The position numbers and the translations under genes were made by a program. Under the pieces are notes generated by a model. That model was not told where the DNA came from. It ran no database searches and saw nothing but the letters and a program-made list of their open reading frames with translations. From contig NZ_NVEC01000096.1 of NCBI RefSeq assembly GCF_002571225.1, positions 16,316 through 80,315 of the forward strand: a DNA stretch of 64,000 nt, read 5' to 3'. This document shows positions 9,754 to 19,734 of the stretch, piece after piece (the stretch's first letter is position 1; every line of letters begins with the position of its first letter). The DNA is from Bacillus sp. AFS059628 (lineage in GTDB: Bacteria > Bacillota > Bacilli > Bacillales > Bacillaceae_G).

Positions 9754-10896
9754 TTACCTCATCACTTCATATAATTTTGGCATTGTTTCTTTCACAATAC
9801 CTTCAAATTGTTTTACTTCTTCCATCGTGTTTTCTGGTGCCAAACTAATGCGAATAGCACTTGCAGCAGCCGCATGCGGTACTCCCATTGACACTAACAC
9901 TCTGCTCACTTCATTTGCTTTTGAAGAACAAGCAGACTTCGTTGATACATATACACCGTGTTCTTCTAAAGCATGAACGACCACTTCTGGTTTTAAACCT
10001 ACAAATGATACATTTAAAATGTGCGGTGCTGCGTATGCAAGCGACGTATTAATCGTTACATCTTCCATCTCTTTAAAGAAACGAACAAGCTCTGCTTGTA
10101 AACTTTGCAAATGAGCTACCTTTTCTTTCACTTGTTCCATCGTCATGCGAAGTGCTTTCACCATCGCTACAATACCAGGTAAGTTTTCTGTACCAGAGCG
10201 ATACTTCAGCTCTTGTTGACCACCTGATAAAATTGGATCTAACCTTACACCATCACGTACATAAAGAAGACCCGTTCCTTTTACACTGTGGAATTTATGT
10301 CCAGATATTGAGCAAAGATCAATATGAGAAGCATATAAATTAAGCGGTACTTTTCCTATCCCTTGCACATGGTCCACATGGAATCTTATTTTCGGATAAT
10401 TCGATAATAATGTTCCAATTTCGGCAACAGGCTGAATTGCTCCAGTCTCGTTGTTTACGTGAATAATTGACACAAGAATCGTATCTTCACGAAGTGCTCG
10501 TTTTACATCCTCTACCGATACAACACCATGCTCATTAACCGGTAAATATGTTACATCAAAACCGAGATCTTCTAATTGTTTATATGCTTCAAACACAGAC
10601 GCGTGTTCAATATTTGTTGTAATGATATGTTTACCGCGCGAACGATTCCTCATCGCTATCCCTTTAATCGCAAGGTTATTCCCTTCCGTTCCACCTGATG
10701 TGAAAATAATCTCAGAAGGTTTAACGTGAAGAAGCTGCGCTGCAATCGTTCTTGATTGTGTTAATAGACGCTCTGCCTCTCCTCCAAGCGAATGAATAGA
10801 AGAAGGATTCCCAAAATATTTCCCTGCAACCGTTACGTACGATTGAAGAGCTTCTGGATATGGCTTTGTCGTCGCACTATTATCAAAATAGATCAT
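9754..10896 (-). CDS. iscS: Cysteine desulfurase (NifS/IscS-like, NifZ)
   Basis: A 380-residue PLP enzyme that takes sulfur from cysteine and passes it on as a persulfide. The PLP lysine is in SGHKFHSVKGTG (near residue 200) and the active cysteine in STKSACSSKANE (near residue 325). In Bacillus this desulfurase, always next to thiI, supplies sulfur for tRNA thiolation rather than general Fe-S assembly; a 6-base gap to thiI supports that here. AAAGGGG precedes the ATG. Confidence 0.94.
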   Translation of the reverse strand: MIYFDNSATTKPYPEALQSYVTVAGKYFGNPSSIHSLGGEAERLLTQSRTIAAQLLHVKPSEIIFTSGGTEGNNLAIKGIAMRNRSRGKHIITTNIEHASVFEAYKQLEDLGFDVTYLPVNEHGVVSVEDVKRALREDTILVSIIHVNNETGAIQPVAEIGTLLSNYPKIRFHVDHVQGIGKVPLNLYASHIDLCSISGHKFHSVKGTGLLYVRDGVRLDPILSGGQQELKYRSGTENLPGIVAMVKALRMTMEQVKEKVAHLQSLQAELVRFFKEMEDVTINTSLAYAAPHILNVSFVGLKPEVVVHALEEHGVYVSTKSACSSKANEVSRVLVSMGVPHAAAASAIRISLAPENTMEEVKQFEGIVKETMPKLYEVMR

Positions 10897-11055
10897 CGTT
10901 CTTCCCCTTTCAGCGCTGTCACATCATATAATCATATCACAAATACGTGTCATTACGCTAAGACTACTAAAAGGTTCCGTTATATTTTAAAACGAATAAC
11001 CTTACTGTATTCCGCTATTCATTATAGCAACATCGCCTGCAAAATTACACAAAAA

Positions 11056-12861
<1,806 letters not shown>

Positions 12862-12984
12862 CTATATTTAACAACTAACAATGTACTAATCATACCATGT
12901 AATGGTTTGTTTTTGACCTAGTTTTTTTTAAAATTTCATGTTTCTTTCAATGCAATTGTAATCTTTCTCAATATTCCGTTTGGA

Positions 12985-13827
12985 TTACCTCTCATCATCA
13001 AATGAATGCACTAAATGGCCTTCTTCCATATGAGATGCGAAATAAATTTTGCGCACAAGTGGCGGCTCAACAGAAATCGCATGCACATTTCCTTGGCTTA
13101 CCGCTTGCTCTACTGACATTTCTGGAAGTAACGTGATACCAAGTCCAGCACCGACCATCGCAAGCATCGGTTCTGCATAAGAAGTTTCAAATGCAATGAC
13201 TGGTTTCGCACCTATCCCTTGAAACATATTCGTAATCATTTTTCTTACATCACAAATTTCTGGATATACGATTAACTTTTCATTTTGCAAATCTTCCATT
13301 CGGATTACTGTTTTCTCTTTATAAAGATGATCATTTGAAACGACACAAACAATTTTTTCTTCTCGTATTTCTTTTATACACGCAGCGCCTTCTACTACCG
13401 AATCGATGAACATTGCTTCAATCTTTCGATCTTTAAAGAGTCCCATTAATACTTTCGTATGCTCAATTTTCCATTCTACTTCGAATCCTTCACCTAACAC
13501 ATCATTACATTTCGATATATAATGTGCTGCTAAACTCGGCAATATGCCTATAGAAATTTTCCGCTTTTCTTGAAAATTTTTCATTTCTTCTTTCACTTCA
13601 TATATGTGTTCTAAAATCGGTAACATTCTTTTTATAAATAACTCCCCAGCCTCCGTTAACTCCACTCCTTGCGCGGAACGCTTCAGTAAAGTAACCTCTA
13701 AATCCGCTTCTAATCTTTGAATTTGCTTACTAAGCGCCGGTTGAGAAATATGTAAAAGCCTACTCGCCTTGGATAAGCTTCGCGTATTCTTTACTTCAAT
13801 AAACGATCGTACTGCCTCTAAATCCAT
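12985..13827 (-). CDS. LysR-type transcriptional regulator
   Basis: A 280-residue regulator. The N-terminal winged helix-turn-helix (MDLEAVRSFIEVKNTRSLSKASRLLHISQPALSKQIQRLE, residues 1-40) is typical of LysR; a substrate-binding domain fills residues 90-280. The ATG at 13827 follows an AGAGGTG site; an upstream in-frame ATG at 13845 has none. It is divergent from the EamA transporter, separated by 124 bases, so it most likely controls that gene and itself. The effector is not known. Confidence 0.88.
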   Translation of the reverse strand: MDLEAVRSFIEVKNTRSLSKASRLLHISQPALSKQIQRLEADLEVTLLKRSAQGVELTEAGELFIKRMLPILEHIYEVKEEMKNFQEKRKISIGILPSLAAHYISKCNDVLGEGFEVEWKIEHTKVLMGLFKDRKIEAMFIDSVVEGAACIKEIREEKIVCVVSNDHLYKEKTVIRMEDLQNEKLIVYPEICDVRKMITNMFQGIGAKPVIAFETSYAEPMLAMVGAGLGITLLPEMSVEQAVSQGNVHAISVEPPLVRKIYFASHMEEGHLVHSFDDER

Positions 13828-13951
13828 CGTACACACCTCTAACAAAAAGTTATAACTGTCATAAAAAATCGATATTTCCTTCTATAAACAATTACTCTTT
13901 ATACTTATTTCATCAACTTACTATAACGAAGTGTAAAGGGGAAAGATACTC

Positions 13952-14896
13952 TTGGATAAAAAACAAATGCTACTTGGCTCCCTCCTATGCCTACTTGCCG
14001 TCACTTCTTGGGGGTTCATGTTTCCTGTCATGGCAAATGCCCTGCAGTTTATCGATCCGTTCTTTTTCACAACTATCCGATACGGATCAGCAGCTATTAT
14101 TTTTCTTATTTTGCTACTCATCACTGAAGGGAAAACTTCACTCCGCTTAGAGAAAAGAACACTTTCTTTATTCTTTTACGGAACTGTCGGTTTCGCTGGA
14201 TATGGTTTTCTCATTTTTTACGGTCAACAACTTGCCGGACCTGCTGGAGCCATCCATGCCGCGATGATTCAATCTCTTATGCCACTCATCGCTTTATTAT
14301 TGCAGTGGATAACGAAAAACAAACGCCCACAAAACTATACATTCCTTTGTATGTTCGTTGCACTGCTCGGTGTTATGCTTGTTATTTCAAAGGGAAATAT
14401 TCACTTATTATTTGGAGCTGCCAGTCACCTCACAACAAATATACTTATGCTATGCGGCGTGACTTGCTGGGTCATTTACACGAACGGCGGTGCTCGTTTT
14501 CACTCTTGGTCACCACTTAGATACACGACGTTAACTTGTTTATTCGGCTCGATTTCACTCATCGTTCTCGTCACTTTCTTCACTTACACAAAAGTCATTA
14601 CTGTACCGTCACTACGTACAATTATGAACGTTCGTTTTGAACTCTTGTATATGTCGATTATTGCAGGTGTTATCGCTGTATTTTGCTGGAACACAGGAAA
14701 TCGCTACATTTCATCTATTAACGGCATATTATTTATGAATCTAGTTCCTGTACTTGCACTTATCGGTTCCATCTTTCGAGGTTATACAGTCGACAAAGTT
14801 GAAATTACCGGAGCCTCATTAACAATTATCGCACTATTATGCAACAATGTATGGCAAAGAAAAGAAAGCACAGAAATCCCCACCTCAGTTCGTTAG
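13952..14896 (+). CDS. EamA/DMT-superfamily transporter
   Basis: A 314-residue membrane protein with about ten predicted transmembrane helices in two EamA repeats; the first starts LLGSLLCLLAVTSWGFMFPVMAN. These carriers move metabolites or drugs outward; the substrate here is unknown. Translation starts at a TTG (13952) about 10 bases after AAAGGGG; the first ATG comes five codons later and is too far from that site. Divergent pairing with a LysR gene suggests substrate-induced export. Confidence 0.85.
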   Translation: MDKKQMLLGSLLCLLAVTSWGFMFPVMANALQFIDPFFFTTIRYGSAAIIFLILLLITEGKTSLRLEKRTLSLFFYGTVGFAGYGFLIFYGQQLAGPAGAIHAAMIQSLMPLIALLLQWITKNKRPQNYTFLCMFVALLGVMLVISKGNIHLLFGAASHLTTNILMLCGVTCWVIYTNGGARFHSWSPLRYTTLTCLFGSISLIVLVTFFTYTKVITVPSLRTIMNVRFELLYMSIIAGVIAVFCWNTGNRYISSINGILFMNLVPVLALIGSIFRGYTVDKVEITGASLTIIALLCNNVWQRKESTEIPTSVR

Positions 14897-14907
14897 GTGG
14901 GGATTTC
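14873..14907. terminator. Shared hairpin at the convergent ends of the EamA and refZ genes
   Basis: GAAATCCCCACCT pairs perfectly with AGGTGGGGATTTC around a 9-base loop. The left arm is inside the last codons of the transporter gene, and the refZ stop abuts the right arm. T-runs are short on both sides, but a stem this stable between convergent genes is best read as a bidirectional terminator. Confidence 0.75.
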
Positions 14908-15546
14908 TCACATATGAACAGCTCTTGGCCATTCTTGGTACATATTCGTTATACATAATGTTTGTTCCATCCATTGTTCAATTTCCTTCGTGTACATTTC
15001 TATGAAAAATGTCTCAGACGGAAAAGAATGCAGCACTTCTGATATATATTGTGGATATAAAAACGGCATATTCATCATGCCTTTTAATTGTGTCATAAAC
15101 ATTGTAAAAGATACCTTCTTAAACTCTCGTTTCATTTGTCCTTGCTTTATGATTTGTTCTATATAATATCTTTCTTTAGAAAAATAAACAGTCATCACTT
15201 CGCGAATTAATGTCGTATCAAGCGACAGCTCTCGATAAAAGAAACGTGTCAGTTCCCTATTTTCAAATTGATATCGTAAAATCCCGCGCACCATTTGCAC
15301 CATCACATCTTTAGCCGACAAATATTCTCTCTGTTCAAAGGACGTTTCAATCACATGAATATACCCTTCTAAAAAATTAGTAATAAGCTGCTCTAATAGG
15401 CCTTGCTTTCCAGCAAAATAATATGAAATATTCGCTACATTCACATCCGCTCGCTTTGCAATGTCTCGCACCGACGTTCCATCATAACCTTTCGTATTAA
15501 ACAACGATATTGCCGCATCAATTACTTTTTGTTTCGTCTGTTTCAT
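14908..15546 (-). CDS. refZ: TetR-family division regulator RefZ (YttP)
   Basis: A 212-residue TetR-type DNA-binding protein. The helix-turn-helix is GYDGTSVRDIAKRADVNVANISYYFAGKQGLLEQL (about residues 21-55), and the C-terminal ligand/dimer domain is rich in aromatic residues. In B. subtilis the orthologue between ezrA and ytsP binds sites near the origin and affects FtsZ ring placement at the onset of sporulation; synteny supports that identity. The ATG at 15546 is preceded by GAGAGGAAGTGAG; the longer ATG lies inside this site. Confidence 0.82.
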   Translation of the reverse strand: MKQTKQKVIDAAISLFNTKGYDGTSVRDIAKRADVNVANISYYFAGKQGLLEQLITNFLEGYIHVIETSFEQREYLSAKDVMVQMVRGILRYQFENRELTRFFYRELSLDTTLIREVMTVYFSKERYYIEQIIKQGQMKREFKKVSFTMFMTQLKGMMNMPFLYPQYISEVLHSFPSETFFIEMYTKEIEQWMEQTLCITNMYQEWPRAVHM

Positions 15547-15693
15547 GCGCTCACTTCCTCTCACTGAACAGCTATAGTTTAAATTTCTTGACTTTTAAGA
15601 CAAATTCCTTTAATTTTCTATCGACAAAGTCATGTGAAATACATCGTATTTTGCTAATATTTTACACATCTCGATAAAAAAGGAGCTGTTTCC

Positions 15694-16173
15694 ATGTTTA
15701 CTAAGGAAAGTTATGCAGGATCTCGCGTGCAGCAATATGAGACAGTAATTAAACAACTGGATGCATTATTAACTGGCGAATTAAACGTAGTCGCAAACTT
15801 ATCAAATGCGTCCGCATTATTAAACCAATTTTTAGATCGTGTGAATTGGGTTGGCTTTTACGTAACAGAAGGAAATCAGCTTGTTCTTGGACCATTCCAA
15901 GGAATGCCTGCTTGCGTACGCATTCCATTTGGACGAGGCGTTTGCGGCGTTGCAGCTGAAACGAAAACAACACAGCTTGTAGCAGACGTTCATCAATTCC
16001 CAGGACATATCGCTTGCGACAGCGCTTCAAATTCAGAAATCGTCGTACCAATCGTGAAAGAAGGAACTGTCATTGGTGTACTTGATATTGATAGTCCCGA
16101 AAAAAATCGCTTCGATGAAGTAGATCAGCGCTATTTAGAAAAGTTTGTGGAAACACTCCTAAAACATATGTAG
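15694..16173 (+). CDS. ytsP: Free methionine-(R)-sulfoxide reductase (GAF domain, YtsP)
   Basis: A 159-residue single-GAF-domain enzyme that reduces free Met-R-sulfoxide. The three family cysteines are present at C74 (MPACVRIPFG), C84 (GRGVCGVAAE) and C108 (HIACDSASNSEI), with the same 10- and 24-residue spacing as the studied E. coli enzyme. An AAAGGAG site precedes the ATG. It faces a methionine gamma-lyase gene across a terminator, putting two methionine enzymes side by side. Confidence 0.9.
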   Translation: MFTKESYAGSRVQQYETVIKQLDALLTGELNVVANLSNASALLNQFLDRVNWVGFYVTEGNQLVLGPFQGMPACVRIPFGRGVCGVAAETKTTQLVADVHQFPGHIACDSASNSEIVVPIVKEGTVIGVLDIDSPEKNRFDEVDQRYLEKFVETLLKHM

Positions 16174-16175
16174 AA

Positions 16176-16233
16176 GAAAAAGAGCCAGTTATCAATTGCG
16201 TACATCACGTACGAAACCGATAGCTAGCTCTTT
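16176..16233. terminator. Imperfect hairpin terminator between ytsP and the methionine gamma-lyase gene
   Basis: AAAGAGCCAGTTATC near 16181 pairs with GATAGCTAGCTCTTT near 16216, with mismatches and an inner GTAC pairing, followed by seven T's. It can serve both convergent genes. Confidence 0.6.
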
Positions 16234-16235
16234 TT

Positions 16236-17414
16236 TTATTGATTACTAACAGTAGATATTTTCTTTAACGCTTGTTCTAAATCAGAAACGATATCCTCCC
16301 ACGATTCTAAACCGACTGATAAACGTATTAAATTATCATAAATACCCATTTCTTGTCTTAACTCAGCTGGAATCGCAGCATGCGTCATCGTTGCCGGATG
16401 CTGAATTAACGTTTCTGTATCTCCTAAACTTACCGCAATTGTAATAAAGTGAAGGTCATTAATAAACGCTTGCGTCTCTTCTTTCCCGCCTTTAATTGAG
16501 AAAGAAATTACGCCGCCGCCCCGTTTCATTTGGCGAGATGCTAACTCCCCTTCTGGATACCAAACACCTTCTACCGCATCATGATTTTTTAGGAACGATA
16601 CAATTTTTTCTGCATTATCACAATGACGGTCCATCCTTACCGCTAGCGTCTTTAATCCGCGTAACAATAACCATGCATCAAACGGCGCCATAATACCCCC
16701 GATATCTTTTCGCATCGGGCGAATTTTTTCAGCCAATGCTTTCGTTTTACAAATCGTTACACCCGCCACAACATCGCCGTGACCGCCAATATATTTCGTC
16801 GCGCTATGCACAACTGCGTCACAACCAAGCTCAAGTGGTCTTTGTAAATAAGGTGAACAAAACGTATTATCAATAATGACAAGTAAACCATTTCGCTTCG
16901 CAACCCGAATGACTTGTTTTAAATCAATTAATTTCATCGTTGGATTAATCGGTGTTTCAACGAAAATAAGCTTTGTGTTTGGGCGAATCTTATTTTCAAT
17001 ATCAGCCTCTGTCTCCATATCACAAAACGAATGCGTAATCATAAATTTCTCTTCTAACACTTCTAAAAATCCGTACGTGCACCCATATAATCCATTTGAA
17101 CAAATAATATGATCTCCAGCTTTTAGAAAGCCAATTAACGTTGCAGAAATAGCTGCCATACCGGATCCGAAAGCAAGTGCTTCTTCTCCTCCTTCTAACA
17201 CCGCCATACGTTCTTCAAATAACTTTACAGTTGGATTTCCAAGTCTTGAGTAAATATAAGATGGATCCACTCCCGCAAAACTCGCCTCTCCTTGCTGCGC
17301 AGTCTCAAATGTAAATGTAGATGTTTGAAATAAAGGTGGTGTTAAACTTCCTTTATGTTCCTCTGATGTATACCCGTGATGAATTAACGCTGTCTCCATA
17401 TGCTTCTTTTTCAT
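16236..17414 (-). CDS. megL: Methionine gamma-lyase (Cys/Met metabolism PLP enzyme)
   Basis: A 392-residue fold-type I PLP enzyme that splits methionine into methanethiol, ammonia and 2-oxobutyrate. PLP lysine: VHSATKYIGGHGD (near residue 208). The cysteine in SNGLYGCTYG (C112) is the mark that separates methionine gamma-lyases from cystathionine synthases and lyases, which have Gly or Pro there. The YSRLGNP motif is also present. A cystathionine gamma-lyase or synthase is the alternative, but is less likely because of C112. It replaces the GGDEF gene found at this place in B. subtilis. Confidence 0.82.
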   Translation of the reverse strand: MKKKHMETALIHHGYTSEEHKGSLTPPLFQTSTFTFETAQQGEASFAGVDPSYIYSRLGNPTVKLFEERMAVLEGGEEALAFGSGMAAISATLIGFLKAGDHIICSNGLYGCTYGFLEVLEEKFMITHSFCDMETEADIENKIRPNTKLIFVETPINPTMKLIDLKQVIRVAKRNGLLVIIDNTFCSPYLQRPLELGCDAVVHSATKYIGGHGDVVAGVTICKTKALAEKIRPMRKDIGGIMAPFDAWLLLRGLKTLAVRMDRHCDNAEKIVSFLKNHDAVEGVWYPEGELASRQMKRGGGVISFSIKGGKEETQAFINDLHFITIAVSLGDTETLIQHPATMTHAAIPAELRQEMGIYDNLIRLSVGLESWEDIVSDLEQALKKISTVSNQ

Positions 17415-17593
17415 AAAAACATCCCCTTTTATGTTTTTACTGCCGCATATTCATCAACAAAAAATTAATGAACATTTTTTACTACATTTTATGTAAGCGT
17501 TTTATTTGTGTTTCTATCACTTCTTTTATATCGTTTTAAATTCCTTCTTGTTCATTTCCAAAATTTATATGCATAAAACAAAAACGTACTCGC

Positions 17594-17622
17594 TTGACGA
17601 AACTCTGGGTAAAAGATATAAT
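17594..17622 (+). promoter_or_regulatory. rpsD promoter
   Basis: TTGACG at 17594-17599 and TATAAT at 17617-17622 with a 17-base spacer: a near-consensus sigma-A promoter, as expected for a ribosomal protein gene. Transcription should start near 17629. Confidence 0.88.
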
Positions 17623-17644
17623 AGCGTTTGTGTAAAATAAAAAG

Positions 17645-17790
17645 GCAGCCTTGTAATGTGAGTTTATCGTTTGTATTTTGTTCCTCTACGGAGGTGTATC
17701 TCGTAACTCCCTGCTGCTGGAGCGAAGGTACATGAAAACAAAATGCCCGTAAATATCGATTACGTCTGTTTTTATTTTACGTAAATAAAA
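17645..17790 (+). promoter_or_regulatory. Structured rpsD leader (ribosomal protein S4 autoregulatory element)
   Basis: About 185 bases separate the promoter from rpsD. The leader has an outer pairing of ATTTTGTT (near 17674) with AACAAAAT (near 17736) that encloses GC-rich arms including CTCTACGGAGG and CCCTGCTGCTGG. Bacillus rpsD is known to be repressed by S4 binding to its leader, and this segment has the size, position and architecture for that. I did not fold it by computation. Bases 17415-17593 show no gene. Confidence 0.65.
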
Positions 17791-17813
17791 ACATTTTAAA
17801 GGAGGAGTCAATT

Positions 17814-18416
17814 ATGGCTCGTTATACAGGTCCAGCTTGGAAACTGTCTCGTCGTCTTGGAATCTCTCTAAGCGGCACAGGAAAAGAATTAGAAAAACGC
17901 CCTTACGCACCAGGTCCTCACGGTCCTAACCAACGTAAGAAACTTTCAGAATACGGTTTACAATTACAAGAGAAACAAAAACTTCGTCACATGTACGGCA
18001 TGACTGAGCGTCAATTCCGTCGCACATTTGACCAAGCAGGTAAAATGCCTGGTAAGCACGGCGAAAACTTCATGATCCTTCTTGAAGCTCGTCTTGACAA
18101 CTTAGTTTACCGTATGGGCTTAGCTCGCACTCGTCGTGCAGCTCGCCAATTAGTAAACCACGGTCACATCATGGTTGATGGCGCTCGCGTAGATATCCCA
18201 TCTTACCGTGTAAAACCTGGTCAAACTATCAGCGTTCGCGAAAAATCTAACAACCTTGTTGTTGTTAAAGAAGCGATCGAAGTTAACAACTTCGTACCAG
18301 AATACTTAACTTTCGATGCTGACAAATTAGAAGCTACTTACACTCGTCACGCTGAGCGTTCTGAGTTACCAGCTGAAATCAACGAAGCATTAATCGTAGA
18401 GTTCTACTCTCGTTAA
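17814..18416 (+). CDS. rpsD: 30S ribosomal protein S4
   Basis: A 200-residue primary 16S rRNA-binding protein. It begins [19 protein letters not shown] and contains the S4 RNA-binding domain ([31 protein letters not shown], about residues 92-122). The ribosome-binding site is AAAGGAGGAG. The last codons, EFYSR and the stop, are inside the 19-bp attachment repeat, so insertion of the element at 18399 kept the protein intact but cut the gene off from its own terminator, which now lies at 34301-34330. Confidence 0.98.
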   Translation: MARYTGPAWKLSRRLGISLSGTGKELEKRPYAPGPHGPNQRKKLSEYGLQLQEKQKLRHMYGMTERQFRRTFDQAGKMPGKHGENFMILLEARLDNLVYRMGLARTRRAARQLVNHGHIMVDGARVDIPSYRVKPGQTISVREKSNNLVVVKEAIEVNNFVPEYLTFDADKLEATYTRHAERSELPAEINEALIVEFYSR

Positions 18417-18417
18417 T
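18399..18417 (+). repeat. attL: left 19-bp direct repeat at the 3' end of rpsD
   Basis: GAGTTCTACTCTCGTTAAT ends rpsD here and recurs exactly at 34279-34297, after the integrase gene. The flanking bases differ on both sides, so the shared core is 19 bp. It marks the left junction of the integrated element. Confidence 0.93.
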
Positions 18418-18443
18418 TCAATCGCTTTGTAGATACTAGTATT

Positions 18444-18488
18444 AAAAACCCTAGAAACGTTATTATAACGCCTTTTCTAGGGTTTTTT
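18444..18488 (+). terminator. Element-borne replacement terminator for rpsD
   Basis: AAAACCCTAGAAA pairs with the TTTCTAGGGTTTT stretch ending at 18486, followed by T's. It lies 27 bases inside the element and would end the rpsD transcript, whose native terminator is now 15.9 kb away. Confidence 0.85.
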
Positions 18489-18531
18489 ACTGTTCTTATG
18501 GTTTGTAAAATAACTTAAATAAAATTAATTA

Positions 18532-18561
18532 GTTGGGGGAGGTTTTTGGGGGGACTTTTGA
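18532..18561 (+). pseudogene. Remnant of an integrase 3' end
   Basis: Bases 18532-18561 read VGGGFWGDF and a stop. The resident integrase ends TAGGTFGGDF and a stop at 34232, encoded by a similar G-rich DNA stretch. The frame is closed by a TAA two codons upstream, so only a tail survives. It suggests that an earlier, related element was inserted at the same site and then decayed. The match is short, so confidence is moderate. Confidence 0.45.
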
Positions 18562-18571
18562 AATAAAAAAA

Positions 18572-18582
18572 GCGTGAGCAAA
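18572..18582 (-). repeat. TTTGCTCACGC motif, copy 1 (inverted)
   Basis: GCGTGAGCAAA is the reverse complement of the 11-base motif found at 31762-31772 and 33027-33037. One copy is near the left att site and one is directly before the integrase gene. This is the layout of integrase arm-type or excisionase sites, though that role is inferred. Confidence 0.5.
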
Positions 18583-18660
18583 TGCTAATTTCCCCACACA
18601 CTCTTACAATTTCAGATATAATGATATTTATTCTAATCAAATTAAAAGGAGTTAATTGTT

Positions 18661-19092
18661 TTGAAAGAAAAATTCACCAAGATCCCTCTTCATGTACAAG
18701 ACTTTCAAAAATTAAAAATGTTATTAGACGAATTGGTACAAGATGAAATAATGTTCATGGAAGGGGTTTCTAAGTATGCTTTAAATATTTCTTCTAAAGA
18801 ACATAAGGTCACCATTAACCTTAGAAGTGAATTTTCCACCAATTCATACTTGGCGATCACCGCTATAAGTATTACCCCAAGCAATCAAGGTAAGGGGAGT
18901 ATTATTATTGAATGGTTTAAGACATTCGCTAAAGAACAAGGCTTTGAACGATTAGTATTACAGCAAGTCGTAACTAAAGAAGGTTACCACTTTGCATTAA
19001 AAAATGGATTTTCAAAACATGTTAGTCTGTACGAAGAAATGTTTGGAAAACCAAACACTATTAACGGAGATTATGAACTACATTTAACGTAA
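18661..19092 (+). CDS. GNAT-fold acetyltransferase-like protein
   Basis: A 143-residue protein. Residues about 70-115 look like the GNAT core: a beta strand (YLAITAISITP), the acetyl-CoA loop in the form NQGKGSIIIEWFKTFAKEQGF, and the late motif EGYHFALKNGFSK. The N-terminal half matches nothing I recognise. Translation starts at a TTG, 9 bases after AAAAGGAG. It is the first gene inside the left att site and has its own terminator. It may be a cargo enzyme or the antitoxin/toxin type of GNAT; no partner is adjacent. Confidence 0.6.
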   Translation: MKEKFTKIPLHVQDFQKLKMLLDELVQDEIMFMEGVSKYALNISSKEHKVTINLRSEFSTNSYLAITAISITPSNQGKGSIIIEWFKTFAKEQGFERLVLQQVVTKEGYHFALKNGFSKHVSLYEEMFGKPNTINGDYELHLT

Positions 19093-19102
19093 AAAATAGG
19101 AT

Positions 19103-19142
19103 AAAAAATGAACGAATATTTTCGTAATCGTTCATTTTTTTT
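19103..19142. terminator. Terminator after the GNAT-like gene
   Basis: AAAAAATGAACGA pairs with TCGTTCATTTTTT around a 12-base loop, with T's after and A's before, so it can also serve the 59-codon gene on the opposite strand. Confidence 0.85.
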
Positions 19143-19234
19143 ACTTGGCTAATTATCTAATATTCTCGGTTCTTTCCACGTTCAATCCCATATACATCTA
19201 ATACATAATAAAGAGCACACTTGGTCGAATGTGA

Positions 19235-19414
19235 CTACATTAATTCTTCAATTAATTTATTTTCTTCTTCAATATATTTATCAATTAACCCCCATATAGA
19301 GCGCTGATTTCTGTAAGATATATTTTGATAATATGTTTTTTCTGCTTCATTTGACGTTTCTAAAAAAGAAGCACACCAGGTAATATATTCATTACAATTT
19401 TCCCTTTCATTCAT
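19235..19414 (-). CDS. Small hypothetical protein (59 aa)
   Basis: A 59-codon reading frame starting MNERENCNEYITWCASFLET and ending EEENKLIEELM, acidic and helical, with a W-C pair and an R-N-Q-R-S-I-W-G centre. An AAAAAAGG purine stretch lies about 8 bases before the ATG. Its ATG overlaps, as ATGA, the stop codon of a coding-like stretch upstream (19411-19512), which hints at old translational coupling. I do not recognise a family. It sits between the GNAT-like gene and the zinc-finger-like gene. Confidence 0.5.
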   Translation of the reverse strand: MNERENCNEYITWCASFLETSNEAEKTYYQNISYRNQRSIWGLIDKYIEEENKLIEELM

Positions 19415-19512
19415 GATTTTTTGCCTTTTTTCTTTTTATTTCCTTTGTAAGTTAGTATGGTTCGTAATTTACCATCTTTCAGAACAACTTTTCTATCATA
19501 ATCCGCTAAAAT
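19411..19512 (-). pseudogene. Possible truncated gene upstream of the 59-aa gene
   Basis: The frame reads FLADYDRKVVLKDGKLRTIL, then TYKGNKKKKGKKS and a TGA that overlaps the next ATG. It is closed by a TAA just upstream and has no usable start codon, so it looks like the tail of a lost gene. The rest of 19513-19734 is AT-rich (about 220 bases) and shows nothing except the ribosome-binding site of the next gene. Confidence 0.3.
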
Positions 19513-19734
19513 TAAATAAAAAAGAATCTACTCATATCTAAGGAAACTCTCCGTTTATCTCTTAAATTTATAACTCAACTCCAAATATTACCTTCAAATA
19601 TTATGTATTTTTCATTCTCCCATGTAAAATATCAATTTCCAAACTTAAACACCCTATATCTTAATAATGTTAAAATATTATATATAACTTTACATTATTT
19701 TGTCGGTAAATTTTATTTGTTAGGAGGATGAAAA

